From Frigidibacter sp. ROC022 (GTDB lineage: Bacteria > Pseudomonadota > Alphaproteobacteria > Rhodobacterales > Rhodobacteraceae), in assembly GCF_024723735.1 (NCBI RefSeq), contig NZ_JANQDU010000001.1, positions 434,001-498,000 of the forward strand: a stretch of DNA of 64,000 nucleotides, written 5' to 3'. The notes beneath the pieces are model-generated. The model ran no database searches. It saw only the letters and a list, made by a program, of their open reading frames with translations, and had not been told where the DNA came from. Positions 1 to 7,559 of the stretch are shown one piece after another. The first letter of the stretch is position 1; each line of letters starts with the position of its first letter. The position numbers were made by a program, and so were the translations under genes.

Positions 1-1
1 T

Positions 2-157
2 CTGATCCGCGCCGTCGTCTTCGGTCAGCGGCCGGCCCCGGCGCCGGTTCCGGCGGCCAGTTCCGGCCCGAAACTGCCGGTGCTGACTCCGGTGGCTCCG
101 GCCCCCGCCGACGACGCCACGCGCAGCAACGGACGGCGCGGCAGTTCGACCAACTGA
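2..157 (+). CDS. C-terminal end of an unidentified protein (partial)
   Basis: An open frame enters from the left edge and ends at TGA 155-157, giving 51 residues. They are rich in Pro and Ala (a low-complexity tail after a short stretch reading LIRAVVFG) and end in a basic, Gly/Ser-rich terminus. Such Pro/Ala tails occur at the C-end of several alphaproteobacterial envelope proteins, for example SecG, whose gene lies next to a tRNA-Leu gene in some proteobacteria. Nothing here proves SecG. Base composition is high-GC and codon use is host-like, so this is chromosomal backbone outside the island. Confidence 0.45.
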   Translation: MIRAVVFGQRPAPAPVPAASSGPKLPVLTPVAPAPADDATRSNGRRGSSTN

Positions 158-162
158 GATTT

Positions 163-189
163 TGCGGGCCCGCCTTGGCGTGGCCCGCA
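163..189 (+). terminator. stem-loop after the partial gene
   Basis: An 8-bp perfect stem (163-170 with 182-189) is extended inward by four G/C pairs. It starts 5 bases after the stop codon. No clear T-run follows on the plus strand, so it is a weak or factor-dependent terminator at best. Confidence 0.4.
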
Positions 190-220
190 GATTCCCCCTT
201 CACAACGGCGCAGTGCGCGG

Positions 221-1870
221 CTAATAAGCCGCGCACCCGATGCCGGGACAGTGCGGTCGTGGCGGAATTGGTAGACGCGCAGCGTTGAGGTCGCTGTTCC
301 TTAACCGGAGTGAAAGTTCGAGTCTTTTCGACCGCACCATTTGACTTCCTGACGTTGATAGAAACCGTAACGCCTTGAACGGTAAGGTGGTTTCTGCAGT
401 TCGAAGTCCCGTTTCGCGTGATACGACCAGAGGCGCGGCGAAAGCCAGTCGTAGCACCGTTCTCTTCAGTTCGTAGGAACCCGTTTCCCAAATTTTCCAA
501 GGACTTGCCAAGAATTCCATGGAGAGTTCGAACATTTTGTCGAAGTTTCCCTTCGGAAGGTCAATATTGGCCAACTCTTCCTCGAGAGTGGCTGCTTCGG
601 CGCGCAATTCCGCAATCCTTGATTCGTAGGCGCGAGCGGTATCGTCGTGTTGAGTTCGAGCAGCACGGTTGATGAGCGAGCTGACTTCGCTATCGATCTG
701 CCGCAGTCGGGTTCTGTGCCGTGAAGCTTCCTCTTTGGAATTCGAACGACGGCGGTCCCATGCGTCTCGAAACATGCGACCAGCAAGTTCGAACGTTTCG
801 GCTGTGGGGGTGAGTCGCTTCAGCGTGTGTTCGAACTCGGTCTCCAACTTGTCTCGCGCAATCGACTTGCCTCGCTGGCTACAGCCCTTGTGATGGCAGA
901 GGTAGTAGGGATACCGCTTACCTGTCCCGCTCTTCGACCAGCAGGAAGTCAGGCTGTATCCGCATTCATGGCACGTCAGAAAGCCGCGCAGAACGAATTC
1001 ACGGTCGATGTCCTTCCGAGCAGGCGCAACCTTTTTTCCGTTCAAGCGGTCCTGATTGATCAGATAAGTCTCGTAGGAGATTAACGGCTCATGTTGAGCT
1101 TTCGTCAGCGGAACCCCCCATTCCGGTTTCTCCAGATATCCTGCATACACCAGTCTGGTCAGTAAGCCGGTCACCCGGTCGAACTTGATTTCCTTCGAGC
1201 CTCGATGCCGAGGAAACTCCGGCTTGCTGTCCAAGAAGCGCTTCACCTCTGCCTGCGTCTGAAAACGACCGGATGCAAATCCCTCCAACGCTTCCCGAAT
1301 GATGGAGGCCTCCGGCTCTTTGGTAATCAGGAGCCTTCCTCCGCCCGGTGCCTTGGTATATTGATACCCAACCGGCTCGCGGAAGGTCCAATAGCCATTC
1401 TTGAGCCGAGCAATTGTACGGGTCTTGGACAGCTCCGCATTCTTCTCGCGGTCGCGAGAAGCTAACAATGCCCAGAGCATTTCCAAGAAACGGCTTTCAG
1501 CATCTACTCCGAACTTGGTCTTGGGGCTGTCAATGGCAGCACCGGCGGTCGTGATCTTGGTCCGCAACTCTGTATGTGTACCTAAGTCACGTGCAAATCG
1601 AGAAACGTCATCGACGATGACCATGTAATCACGAGAATCAACACGGTTCAGGAAATCCAGCAGCATGTTCATGCCGGGACGATTTGAACTGGCACCTGAG
1701 ATCACATCGGTGAACACATCCTCGACCTGCATACCGCATTGCTGAGCGTAGTCCCGACAGCTACGTTCCTGACTGGACAGACCCGCGCCATCCATCGTTT
1801 GCTTGATCGATGAGACGCGGCAGTAGATGACGCACTTGGTCCGCCTTTTCTTCTGCTGTTTGTCAAACAT
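221..1870 (-). CDS. large serine recombinase (site-specific integrase)
   Basis: The protein has 549 residues from ATG at 1868-1870, chosen because GGAGGGG lies just upstream and the catalytic domain begins at once. The N-terminal resolvase domain has YCRVS with predicted nucleophile Ser20 and the DDVSRFARD segment near residue 87. A recombinase domain follows, then a zinc ribbon (C300, C303, C325, C330) and a charged coiled-coil region around 410-470. This is the usual architecture of phage and island serine integrases. The last 40 or so residues are encoded antisense to tRNA-Leu, so the present C-terminus and stop codon come from host DNA and would differ in the excised circle. The start overlaps the end of the small upstream ORF by 8 bp, indicating coupling. 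It probably integrates and excises the 340-6240 island. Confidence 0.9.
   Translation of the reverse strand: MFDKQQKKRRTKCVIYCRVSSIKQTMDGAGLSSQERSCRDYAQQCGMQVEDVFTDVISGASSNRPGMNMLLDFLNRVDSRDYMVIVDDVSRFARDLGTHTELRTKITTAGAAIDSPKTKFGVDAESRFLEMLWALLASRDREKNAELSKTRTIARLKNGYWTFREPVGYQYTKAPGGGRLLITKEPEASIIREALEGFASGRFQTQAEVKRFLDSKPEFPRHRGSKEIKFDRVTGLLTRLVYAGYLEKPEWGVPLTKAQHEPLISYETYLINQDRLNGKKVAPARKDIDREFVLRGFLTCHECGYSLTSCWSKSGTGKRYPYYLCHHKGCSQRGKSIARDKLETEFEHTLKRLTPTAETFELAGRMFRDAWDRRRSNSKEEASRHRTRLRQIDSEVSSLINRAARTQHDDTARAYESRIAELRAEAATLEEELANIDLPKGNFDKMFELSMEFLASPWKIWETGSYELKRTVLRLAFAAPLVVSRETGLRTAETTLPFKALRFLSTSGSQMVRSKRLELSLRLRNSDLNAARLPIPPRPHCPGIGCAAY
253..339 (+). tRNA. tRNA-Leu (anticodon GAG)
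   Basis: The 7-bp acceptor stem (253-259 with 329-335), discriminator A336 and encoded CCA 337-339 are all present. The anticodon arm has a 7-base loop reading TTGAGGT, so the anticodon is GAG (Leu, CUC/CUU). The long variable arm is typical of class II tRNAs, and the T-arm carries TTCGAGT. Its 3' half serves as the insertion target of the adjacent island: the recombinase gene on the opposite strand reads straight through it. Confidence 0.95.
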
Positions 1871-2174
1871 TTGCAGCCCCTCCGATGTTAGGGGAGGCAC
1901 TGCTGCTGCGAGACTGACGCGTAGGGAGGTTAATGATCTCCGCGCCGCCAACTTTCTGCACGGGATGAACTCCGTAGCCAATGTCGACAAAGGCAACAAT
2001 CACCGTCCAGAGCGCCTTCAGAAACTCCGCCTTCTGCTCGTCGGAAATGTCACAGTTATCAAGGTAGCTCTGGTAGCGTTCAACGTCGATCTCCAACTTC
2101 TTCCGGTTCAGATGGTGACGGTTTCTTGCTTCGACGAAGTCGATGACTTCGCCACGGTTCAATTCGTGCTGCAT
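1863..2174 (-). CDS. small hypothetical protein preceding the recombinase
   Basis: A 103-residue protein starts at ATG 2172-2174 with AAGGAGA seven bases upstream. It begins MQHELNRGEVIDFVEARNRH and is mostly charged and helical. A central segment (DISDEQKAEFLKALWTVIVAF) looks like a helical hairpin, and the C-terminus is Ser/Ala-rich. No catalytic motif is seen. It overlaps the recombinase start by 8 bp, so the two are translated together. Small ORFs in this position often act as directionality or accessory factors, but that role is inferred from position only. Confidence 0.7.
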   Translation of the reverse strand: MQHELNRGEVIDFVEARNRHHLNRKKLEIDVERYQSYLDNCDISDEQKAEFLKALWTVIVAFVDIGYGVHPVQKVGGAEIINLPTRQSRSSSASPNIGGAANV

Positions 2175-2607
2175 GTTCGAACTCTCCTTGGTTGTTGGCT
2201 TCAAGCACCCCCAAAAAGGGACGTGATAGCAATTAGTTACCGGTGGAGATCGTGGTTTGGAAAGGTAAGAATAAATGACATCAGCTACTGCAAAGCAGCG
2301 TAAGACAGAACAAAAAAATTTTTCACATCTACTACCCCGGCGCCCCTTGCTCCTTGGCAATGGCGCCGACCATTTTGGGTTTTGTCACATCTAAGAAAGC
2401 GACGTTCCTATATCGGATTCGCTGTTAACCGGCGTATGTCAGAAAGCATGACACGAATCAGCTAGCGAGACTGACGTTCTGAGCGCTTCAGGGGTGGAGG
2501 CAACTCGGTTGCGCAAGTCCGCTGTTAGGCGGCTTGCAACCGCTGATCGAGGAAGAGCAGGAAGAAGGAGTCGCCGCGTAAGGCGGCGCCAAACAGGAAA
2601 AAATCTC
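2175..2607. other. gene-free stretch with repeats, island
   Basis: No credible gene is seen. The stretch is AT-rich with respect to the backbone. It holds the probable promoter of the leftward small-ORF/recombinase operon, two direct copies of TCACATCTA (2323-2331 and 2385-2393, 62 bp apart), an A/T tract at 2312-2323 and short GC-rich palindromes (around 2573-2590). The repeats could be binding sites for an island regulator. Confidence 0.4.
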
Positions 2608-2627
2608 GGCTGGCCATCAGGCCAGCC
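2598..2627 (-). terminator. rho-independent terminator of the two-gene cassette
   Basis: A perfect 8-bp stem (2608-2615 with 2620-2627) has a 4-base loop. On the minus strand six T residues (2598-2603) follow a short spacer. The stop codon of the gene ending at 2617 lies inside the hairpin. Confidence 0.85.
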
Positions 2628-3297
2628 GCTCAGCGTCCTCTCGGACGGGAAGTTGAAGATTGCCCGCCATATAGCGTTCCGCCGCTTCGTAGTGCCAATT
2701 CGTCCTGCGCGGCGTATCGTACTTGACTACGGTGCACTCAGGGCAATCTGGCGGCTCCGCCAATCTGAAAAGGACGATCCGTTGTCCGCGATGATCTGCG
2801 CTCAACTGGCGGAATAACGGCAGGTAGTCCTTACTGCCAAAGAACAAAATGGGTTCATCCGATCCCTGTGGCAGCATGTGAAAATCTTCGTAGAGATCCG
2901 CTTTCCGCCGCCGCTTGTACCGCTCTGCCTGCCCCGAGAAGGTGATATCATAGTCGGGCAACTGGAAGTCAGAGCGGACAAGCCCCCATCCAGCGGAGAG
3001 GATGTACAGTTTTTGGCGTCCTACATGTTCCAGCAGCCCTTGATAGACGGCAGGCCGATAAAGGGTGGCTGCCGCCAAGAGGTTCGGCGGGGATGCCGTG
3101 CCGCTTTGGTTGATCGCCAACAGCAGATCACGCCAAGTCGATCCGCCGCCGCACGCATCATCCGGCCTTGCGTAGAATTCGCCGTCATCCGGCGCGAGTT
3201 CTGGATGTGCCACGAAGCGAACGGGCCTGCCATCCGGTGCGCTGAGGCGTCCTGCATCTGCTCTCTTGGAGCCAGCACACTGTATGACAACGATCAT
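2617..3297 (-). CDS. YaaA/DUF6884-like protein, second gene of a two-gene cassette
   Basis: A protein of 226 residues begins MIVVIQCAGSKRADAG. The start at 3297 gives an ATGA overlap with the preceding gene; an alternative ATG at 3306 adds three residues. The N-terminal CAGSKR motif after a hydrophobic strand, and a central YILSAGWGLV followed by LPDYDITFS, match the general pattern of DUF6884/YaaA-like proteins (CxxSK ... YILSAxxGLL ... YD). That fold is related to nucleic-acid-base-acting enzymes. A C-terminal CPEC pair is present. It is co-transcribed with the GIY-YIG-like gene and closed by a strong terminator. Function is unknown; a nucleotide- or DNA-directed role in defence is a guess from family and setting. 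Confidence 0.7.
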   Translation of the reverse strand: MIVVIQCAGSKRADAGRLSAPDGRPVRFVAHPELAPDDGEFYARPDDACGGGSTWRDLLLAINQSGTASPPNLLAAATLYRPAVYQGLLEHVGRQKLYILSAGWGLVRSDFQLPDYDITFSGQAERYKRRRKADLYEDFHMLPQGSDEPILFFGSKDYLPLFRQLSADHRGQRIVLFRLAEPPDCPECTVVKYDTPRRTNWHYEAAERYMAGNLQLPVREDAERLA

Positions 3298-4001
3298 CCG
3301 CGCCATCCCATTTGTTCGACACGTCTTTCAAGAACATCAAGAAAGTTTGGATCATAAGCCTCATCGACATGGTTCGAATTCCAGAGACCGGAGGCGCGAA
3401 CACGCTCGCGGTTGCTTTGGTTTCCGAGCCATGACTCTGACGGAGGATCGATAGGCACTTTCTCCCAATTGCTGAGAAGTGCGATAGAGCCGCGTTCGAT
3501 GATACCGCGCTCGCTTTCTGCGCCCGCGTCGTCGCTGACCTCTACCCATAGGAATGGCATCGCGCCGATCACGCCGCTAACCATCTGTTCAATAGGTTGC
3601 TCTGCAAGGCGAACCTCGCACGGAGCGTTTGATTGCCGATTATCCCAACTCTCACATTCCAGCCCATCGCGGTCGAGAAGCGCCGTGCCGACATTCAACC
3701 TGAAAATCGACCCGCGATGATTTCCGCCACCGGATCGCGCCACGCCCTTGTGTTGTGACAATCGTTTCCAGAGGGTCGTGCGGGAACCTGCTTTCAACGC
3801 ATGCGTGCCGACACGCACCACGCGCGGTCCGCTGCCGGATTGGCTTCGTAGCTCTCCGTCTTCAAAGAAGAAGTAGACCCCGCGCATCGGCCAATCCATC
3901 CGCCCCTGGCAATCTCGAAGATAGCGCTTCCCACTGACACGCCCATCGAGTTCGGCCATAAGCCCATAAAAACGCTGTAAATTTGTAAGCCTGTTACCCA
4001 T
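3294..4001 (-). CDS. GIY-YIG-like protein, first gene of a two-gene cassette
   Basis: A protein of 235 residues starts at ATG 3999-4001 (MGNRLTNLQRFYGLM). Near residue 40 it reads RGVYFFFEDGE, and near residue 58 VVRVGTHA followed by LWKRLSQHKG. This resembles the GIY ... YIG ... R pattern of GIY-YIG nucleases with diverged signature residues. The rest has no recognised domain. The upstream DNA has TACGAT about 10 bases before ATG and no clear ribosome site, so the message may be leaderless. The stop overlaps the next gene's start (ATGA). Base composition is below that of the backbone, as elsewhere in the island. Nuclease activity is inferred, not shown. Confidence 0.65.
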   Translation of the reverse strand: MGNRLTNLQRFYGLMAELDGRVSGKRYLRDCQGRMDWPMRGVYFFFEDGELRSQSGSGPRVVRVGTHALKAGSRTTLWKRLSQHKGVARSGGGNHRGSIFRLNVGTALLDRDGLECESWDNRQSNAPCEVRLAEQPIEQMVSGVIGAMPFLWVEVSDDAGAESERGIIERGSIALLSNWEKVPIDPPSESWLGNQSNRERVRASGLWNSNHVDEAYDPNFLDVLERRVEQMGWRG

Positions 4002-4216
4002 GCGCAGTATCGTAGCACAGGCGCTTTGGCAGAAGCTACCAAGAAACCAGCGGCCTGCCGATCTGCCCACAGGGCAATAATAGCGGCCAGCCTGACGGCT
4101 GACCGCTGGTGGGTTATGAGCTAGGCTGCCTCCTAGGGACCGTTCTGCGCTTGCAGGGTTTATGCGGTGCGTTGGTAGCACTATGGTTATTCAAAAGCAT
4201 CTTGAGGTGAGCCTGC
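4002..4216. promoter_or_regulatory. divergent promoter region with hairpin
   Basis: The region lies between the leftward two-gene cassette and rightward mrr. It contains an 11-bp inverted repeat with one mismatch (4082-4092 with 4097-4107) and a shorter CTAGG/CCTAG repeat just downstream. Either could be an operator shared by both promoters. No strong -35/-10 pair is obvious for mrr. Confidence 0.4.
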
Positions 4217-5137
4217 ATGATTCCAGACTACCAGTCGCTTATGCGCCCCTTATTAGAGTGCGCTCGAAGCCAGCCACGAAAAATTTCCGACGTGGTTGAG
4301 GAAATTTCTGATCGCCTTGAATTGAGCGAAGAAGAGCGCCAGAAAATGTTGCTAAGCGGCAAGCAGACCACAATTGCCAATCGTGTTCATTGGGCACGAT
4401 CATACATGAAACAAGCGGGACTGGCACGAAACATCAAGCGCGGTTGGTATGAATTAACTGATCGCGGACGTGCTGTGGCTGATGATCCAACGATTTCGCT
4501 CAACTCGAGATACCTCGAACAGTTCGACGAATTTCAGGAGTTCAAATCACGCGGGAAGGACAACGATGAAGAAGCGACCGTTCAGGGGGAAGCTGAAATT
4601 CCCACCAATACACCCGACGAAAATTTGCAGGCAGCGCACAGGAGGTTGGAAGCGGCGCTCGCGGCCAATTTACTCGACTATGTGCGGTCAGCGTCGCCAA
4701 TGTTCTTCGAGAATCTGATTGTGGACCTACTTATCGCGATGGGATACGGCGGCACGTCTGAAGATGCAGGCCGCGCACTCGGACAATCGGGCGACAGCGG
4801 CGTAGATGGTGTCATTGACCAAGACCCGCTAGGTGTTGACCAAATCTACCTTCAGGCGAAGCGCTACGGTTCAGCGAACAGCGTCGGGCCAGGTGACATT
4901 CGTGACTTCTATGGAGCCTTGAGCATCAAGAAGGCGACAAAAGGCATCTTCGTGACCACATCGGGCTTCACAGGCGCGGCGCAACAGACGGCCAAGGATT
5001 TGGGGTCGCGGATTGTACTCATCGACGGCCCGCAACTAGCCAAGCTGATGATCAAGTACAATGTCGGGTGCCGCGACAAGGACGTACTGCACATCAAGCA
5101 GATTGATGAGGGTTACTTCGATGAGGCGGCGGACTGA
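4217..5137 (+). CDS. mrr: Mrr-type type IV restriction endonuclease
   Basis: A 306-residue protein with GAGGTG about 8 bases before ATG. Residues 1-95 form a winged-helix Mrr N-terminal domain (ends in RGWYELTDRGRAV). An acidic linker follows, then the Mrr catalytic domain. This has FFENLIVDLL (E165), GQSGDSGVDGVI (D197) and YLQAKRY (Q213, K215), the PD-(D/E)XK variant with QxK used by Mrr. The family cleaves methylated foreign DNA in the cytoplasm. The TGA overlaps the ATG of the next gene by one base, so the membrane protein is translated in step with it. Length is normal for the family (E. coli Mrr about 300). Confidence 0.92.
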   Translation: MIPDYQSLMRPLLECARSQPRKISDVVEEISDRLELSEEERQKMLLSGKQTTIANRVHWARSYMKQAGLARNIKRGWYELTDRGRAVADDPTISLNSRYLEQFDEFQEFKSRGKDNDEEATVQGEAEIPTNTPDENLQAAHRRLEAALAANLLDYVRSASPMFFENLIVDLLIAMGYGGTSEDAGRALGQSGDSGVDGVIDQDPLGVDQIYLQAKRYGSANSVGPGDIRDFYGALSIKKATKGIFVTTSGFTGAAQQTAKDLGSRIVLIDGPQLAKLMIKYNVGCRDKDVLHIKQIDEGYFDEAAD

Positions 5138-6087
5138 TGGAGGATACCGAACAGAACCTGCCCGATGTCGTTGAGGAGCAGGTGCAGCAACCAGTCGGCT
5201 TACCCGCGGATCAGCCGATCCGTGTGCCCTTGTATCGGCGCGTTCTCAAACCAAGCAATCTCGTCCTCTCGGCGGATGACCTGAAAGAGTTCTGCGAATT
5301 GCTTGTCGAGGTGAACGAAAAGGCAAAGGAGATCGAGTATAGTAGGCTCGACCTTACCACTTTCAAGAGCCCGGAACAGGCAACTGCCCGTGTGAATGAT
5401 CTGGTCTGTATCGAGTACAACTATGTCGCAGGTAACGGCGACGCTATGCAGGGTCTTGGCATTCCTAAGACGGATGAAAGGGCGTTTCCGGACGACTTGC
5501 AGTCGCTCTTCGCATCGAACGCGGCTTATGCCGAGCGCGCGATCAATTTACGGCCTTTGAATACTGTCGAAGTGCTCCTCGGGTTCGAGAAGCCATCCTT
5601 GAAGATCGACCTGCAAACACTGCCATCCAATCCGACTGAGAACCGTAGCATCATCAACGTCGCCGGACGGGATGAGGATTGGGTAATCTCGACTGCGCAG
5701 AAGATCGACGGCTTCTTTAAGAAACGGAAGGCAGCACGCCCAATCATCCACGGGTCGGGTGCCTATGACTACATCGTTTACCTCGCCTTCCTGCCTGCGG
5801 TGATTTGGCTGTTCTACAAGTATGCTTCGCCAATCACCCTTTGGCTCGAGCAGCAGACAATCTTCCTCAATGTTATCCTCGGCATCTACGGTTTGCTGTT
5901 GTCACTGCTGTTCGCCCGGTTCCTTTTCCAGTATGCTCGTTGGCTGTTCCCGCCGATGGAGTACTACAAACGCAGCCGGTTGGGAGCGTTCATTCATCGC
6001 AGCATCGCCACGGTCGTCGCGACTGGCGTGGGCGTCAGCGCGGCCTACGACTTGGTTAAGGCTGTATTTGTGTCACTGCTTCCCTGA
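5137..6087 (+). CDS. unknown membrane protein coupled to mrr
   Basis: A 316-residue protein that I do not recognise. Residues 1-205 are soluble and acidic, without a signal peptide. They are followed by three likely membrane segments at about 209-229, 242-266 and 288-313, with an aromatic/basic loop between the last two. The start codon shares one base with the mrr stop (TGATG), which indicates tight translational coupling. A large cytosolic domain plus a C-terminal membrane bundle is the layout of many defence effectors that act on the inner membrane, but no effector family is identified. It could equally be a helper of Mrr or an unrelated island passenger. Confidence 0.75.
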   Translation: MEDTEQNLPDVVEEQVQQPVGLPADQPIRVPLYRRVLKPSNLVLSADDLKEFCELLVEVNEKAKEIEYSRLDLTTFKSPEQATARVNDLVCIEYNYVAGNGDAMQGLGIPKTDERAFPDDLQSLFASNAAYAERAINLRPLNTVEVLLGFEKPSLKIDLQTLPSNPTENRSIINVAGRDEDWVISTAQKIDGFFKKRKAARPIIHGSGAYDYIVYLAFLPAVIWLFYKYASPITLWLEQQTIFLNVILGIYGLLLSLLFARFLFQYARWLFPPMEYYKRSRLGAFIHRSIATVVATGVGVSAAYDLVKAVFVSLLP

Positions 6088-6548
6088 GCGGCTGAAACCA
6101 AACTCAAACTGCTGCAGAACTCGGCGCTATCCTTCAGTCAGAAGGGTTTCATAGGAGGCGAAGTTGCCTCTCCCAGCTTGAAAGCTCTGTAAAAAGAGAG
6201 TTCGAGGTTTCTCCCTTTAGGTGCACCACCTGGCATTGATACCGTTGGATGAATCGGCCGTCTCCGGTCGGAGTCCGGCGCTGTTCTCCCGACTTGGCCG
6301 CCGCTGAATCACCCCTCTTCCTTCGTTTCGCTCCTTCCCGGCGATGCAGGCGGCCCCTGTGCCGATCGGACGCCGGACTCCCGTCGAAGCCGGATCCCGG
6401 ACAGCGGGCTTGGCGCCGCTGCCACGACCCCGGCTTGCCGGCCTGGGCGACGTCCCTGTCCATCCCCAACGAAGCGTCCGCAAACTGACGCCCGTTCAAT
6501 TTCTGCCGTGCAGGCCGTCGATCCTTCCGATCCGGTTGGCGGCGTGCT
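6088..6548. other. gene-free stretch at the island's right edge
   Basis: Up to about 6240 the DNA is island-like; beyond that it has host composition. No ORF with family resemblance is seen on either strand. The tRNA-like string at 6199-6229 does not fold as a complete tRNA. The rest (6240-6548) lies downstream of the leftward ABC operon and may be decayed coding DNA. Confidence 0.35.
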
Positions 6549-7559
6549 TCAGGCCGCTGACTCGCGTCCGGTGCCGCCGTGATGCAGATGGCAGGCGGCC
6601 TGCCCCGAGGCGGTGTCGCCAAGCGCCGGCGTCTCGGTGCGGCACCGCGGGCCGGCATGGGGGCAGCGCGGGTGAAAGGCACAGCCTGACGGGGGATTCA
6701 GCGGCGAGGGGATTTCTCCGGCGATCGGGTGGAAGGCCCCGCGCCCGGTGCCCAGCGTGGGAACCGAAGCCAGGAGCGCCTGCGTATAGGGGTGTTGCGG
6801 CGCGGAGTAGAGCGCTTCGGCGGTGCCCATCTCGACCACGCGGCCGAGATACATGATCGCGACCCGGTCGCAGACATGGCGGACCACGCCGAGGTCATGG
6901 CTGATGAAGATGGCGGTCAGGTCCAGACGCTTGCGCAGGTCCATGAACAGGTTCAGCACCTGGGCCTGGATCGACACGTCGAGAGAGGCCACCGCCTCGT
7001 CCAGCACCAGCAGGTCGGGTTCCATCGCCAATGCGCGGGCAATGGCGATGCGCTGGCGCTGCCCGCCCGAGAACTGGTGCGGCAGCCGGCTGGCATAGGC
7101 GCCTTCCAGCCCCACCTGTTCGATCAGGTCGCGGGTCTTCCGGGGCGCCTCCGCAGCGGTCCAGAGCCCATGCTGCCGCGGCCCCTCGGCGATGGTCTCG
7201 CCCACGCGCATCCGCGGGTTGAGGCTGGCGAAAGGGTCCTGATGGATCATCTGCACGCGGGTCGTGGTCTTGAACACGGTGCTGCCGCGCTGGATGGCGA
7301 CGGGCTTGCCATGCAGTTCGATCACCCCGTCGGAGGGGGCGTAGATGCCCGAGACGAGCCGCCCGAGGGTGGACTTGCCACAGCCCGATTCCCCCACCAG
7401 GCCCAGCACCTCGCCCTTGTCCACGGTCAGGTCGATGTCGGAAACGGCATGGACGGTGGCGGAACTGTCCTGCCCGGTGATCCGGTCCGCCAGGCGGGTA
7501 ATCAGGCCGGGCGGGGAGGTAAAGCGTTTCGACACGCCGGTGATGCGAAGCAGGCTCAT
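6549..7559 (-). CDS. dppF: peptide ABC transporter ATP-binding protein, DppF/OppF type
   Basis: A 336-residue cytoplasmic ATPase of the oligopeptide/dipeptide importer family. Walker A is GESGCGKST near residues 56-64, a Q-loop segment [12 protein letters not shown] follows, the signature is [14 protein letters not shown], and Walker B leads into [11 protein letters not shown] with the switch His in ISHDLGV. The C-terminal oligopeptide-transporter domain has HPYTQALL and the Cys-rich [14 protein letters not shown] motif. It starts with an ATGA overlap with the dppD-like gene and is the last gene of the operon. Substrate is not determined by sequence; the flanking amidohydrolase and peptidase genes suggest peptides or amides. 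Confidence 0.93.
   Translation of the reverse strand: MSLLRITGVSKRFTSPPGLITRLADRITGQDSSATVHAVSDIDLTVDKGEVLGLVGESGCGKSTLGRLVSGIYAPSDGVIELHGKPVAIQRGSTVFKTTTRVQMIHQDPFASLNPRMRVGETIAEGPRQHGLWTAAEAPRKTRDLIEQVGLEGAYASRLPHQFSGGQRQRIAIARALAMEPDLLVLDEAVASLDVSIQAQVLNLFMDLRKRLDLTAIFISHDLGVVRHVCDRVAIMYLGRVVEMGTAEALYSAPQHPYTQALLASVPTLGTGRGAFHPIAGEIPSPLNPPSGCAFHPRCPHAGPRCRTETPALGDTASGQAACHLHHGGTGRESAA

Larger units (their letters stand above)
340..6240. mobile_element. genomic island inserted at tRNA-Leu
   Basis: A lower-GC block with an integrase gene abuts the 3' end of tRNA-Leu and carries only accessory genes. The left edge is firm. The right edge is placed near 6200-6240, where lower-GC DNA ends and a tRNA-3'-end-like string (AGTTCGAG ... 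GCACCA, 6199-6229) echoes the tRNA (315-322 and 334-339). Serine integrases use short cores, so long direct repeats are not expected. The true attachment core is not resolved. Confidence 0.6.

Noticed and set aside
6149-6682. Leftward 177-codon open frame across the island's right edge
   Set aside because: Arg/Pro-rich, no ribosome site, overlaps the real DppF-like gene and reads the tRNA-like scar antisense; a frame shadow of GC-rich DNA.
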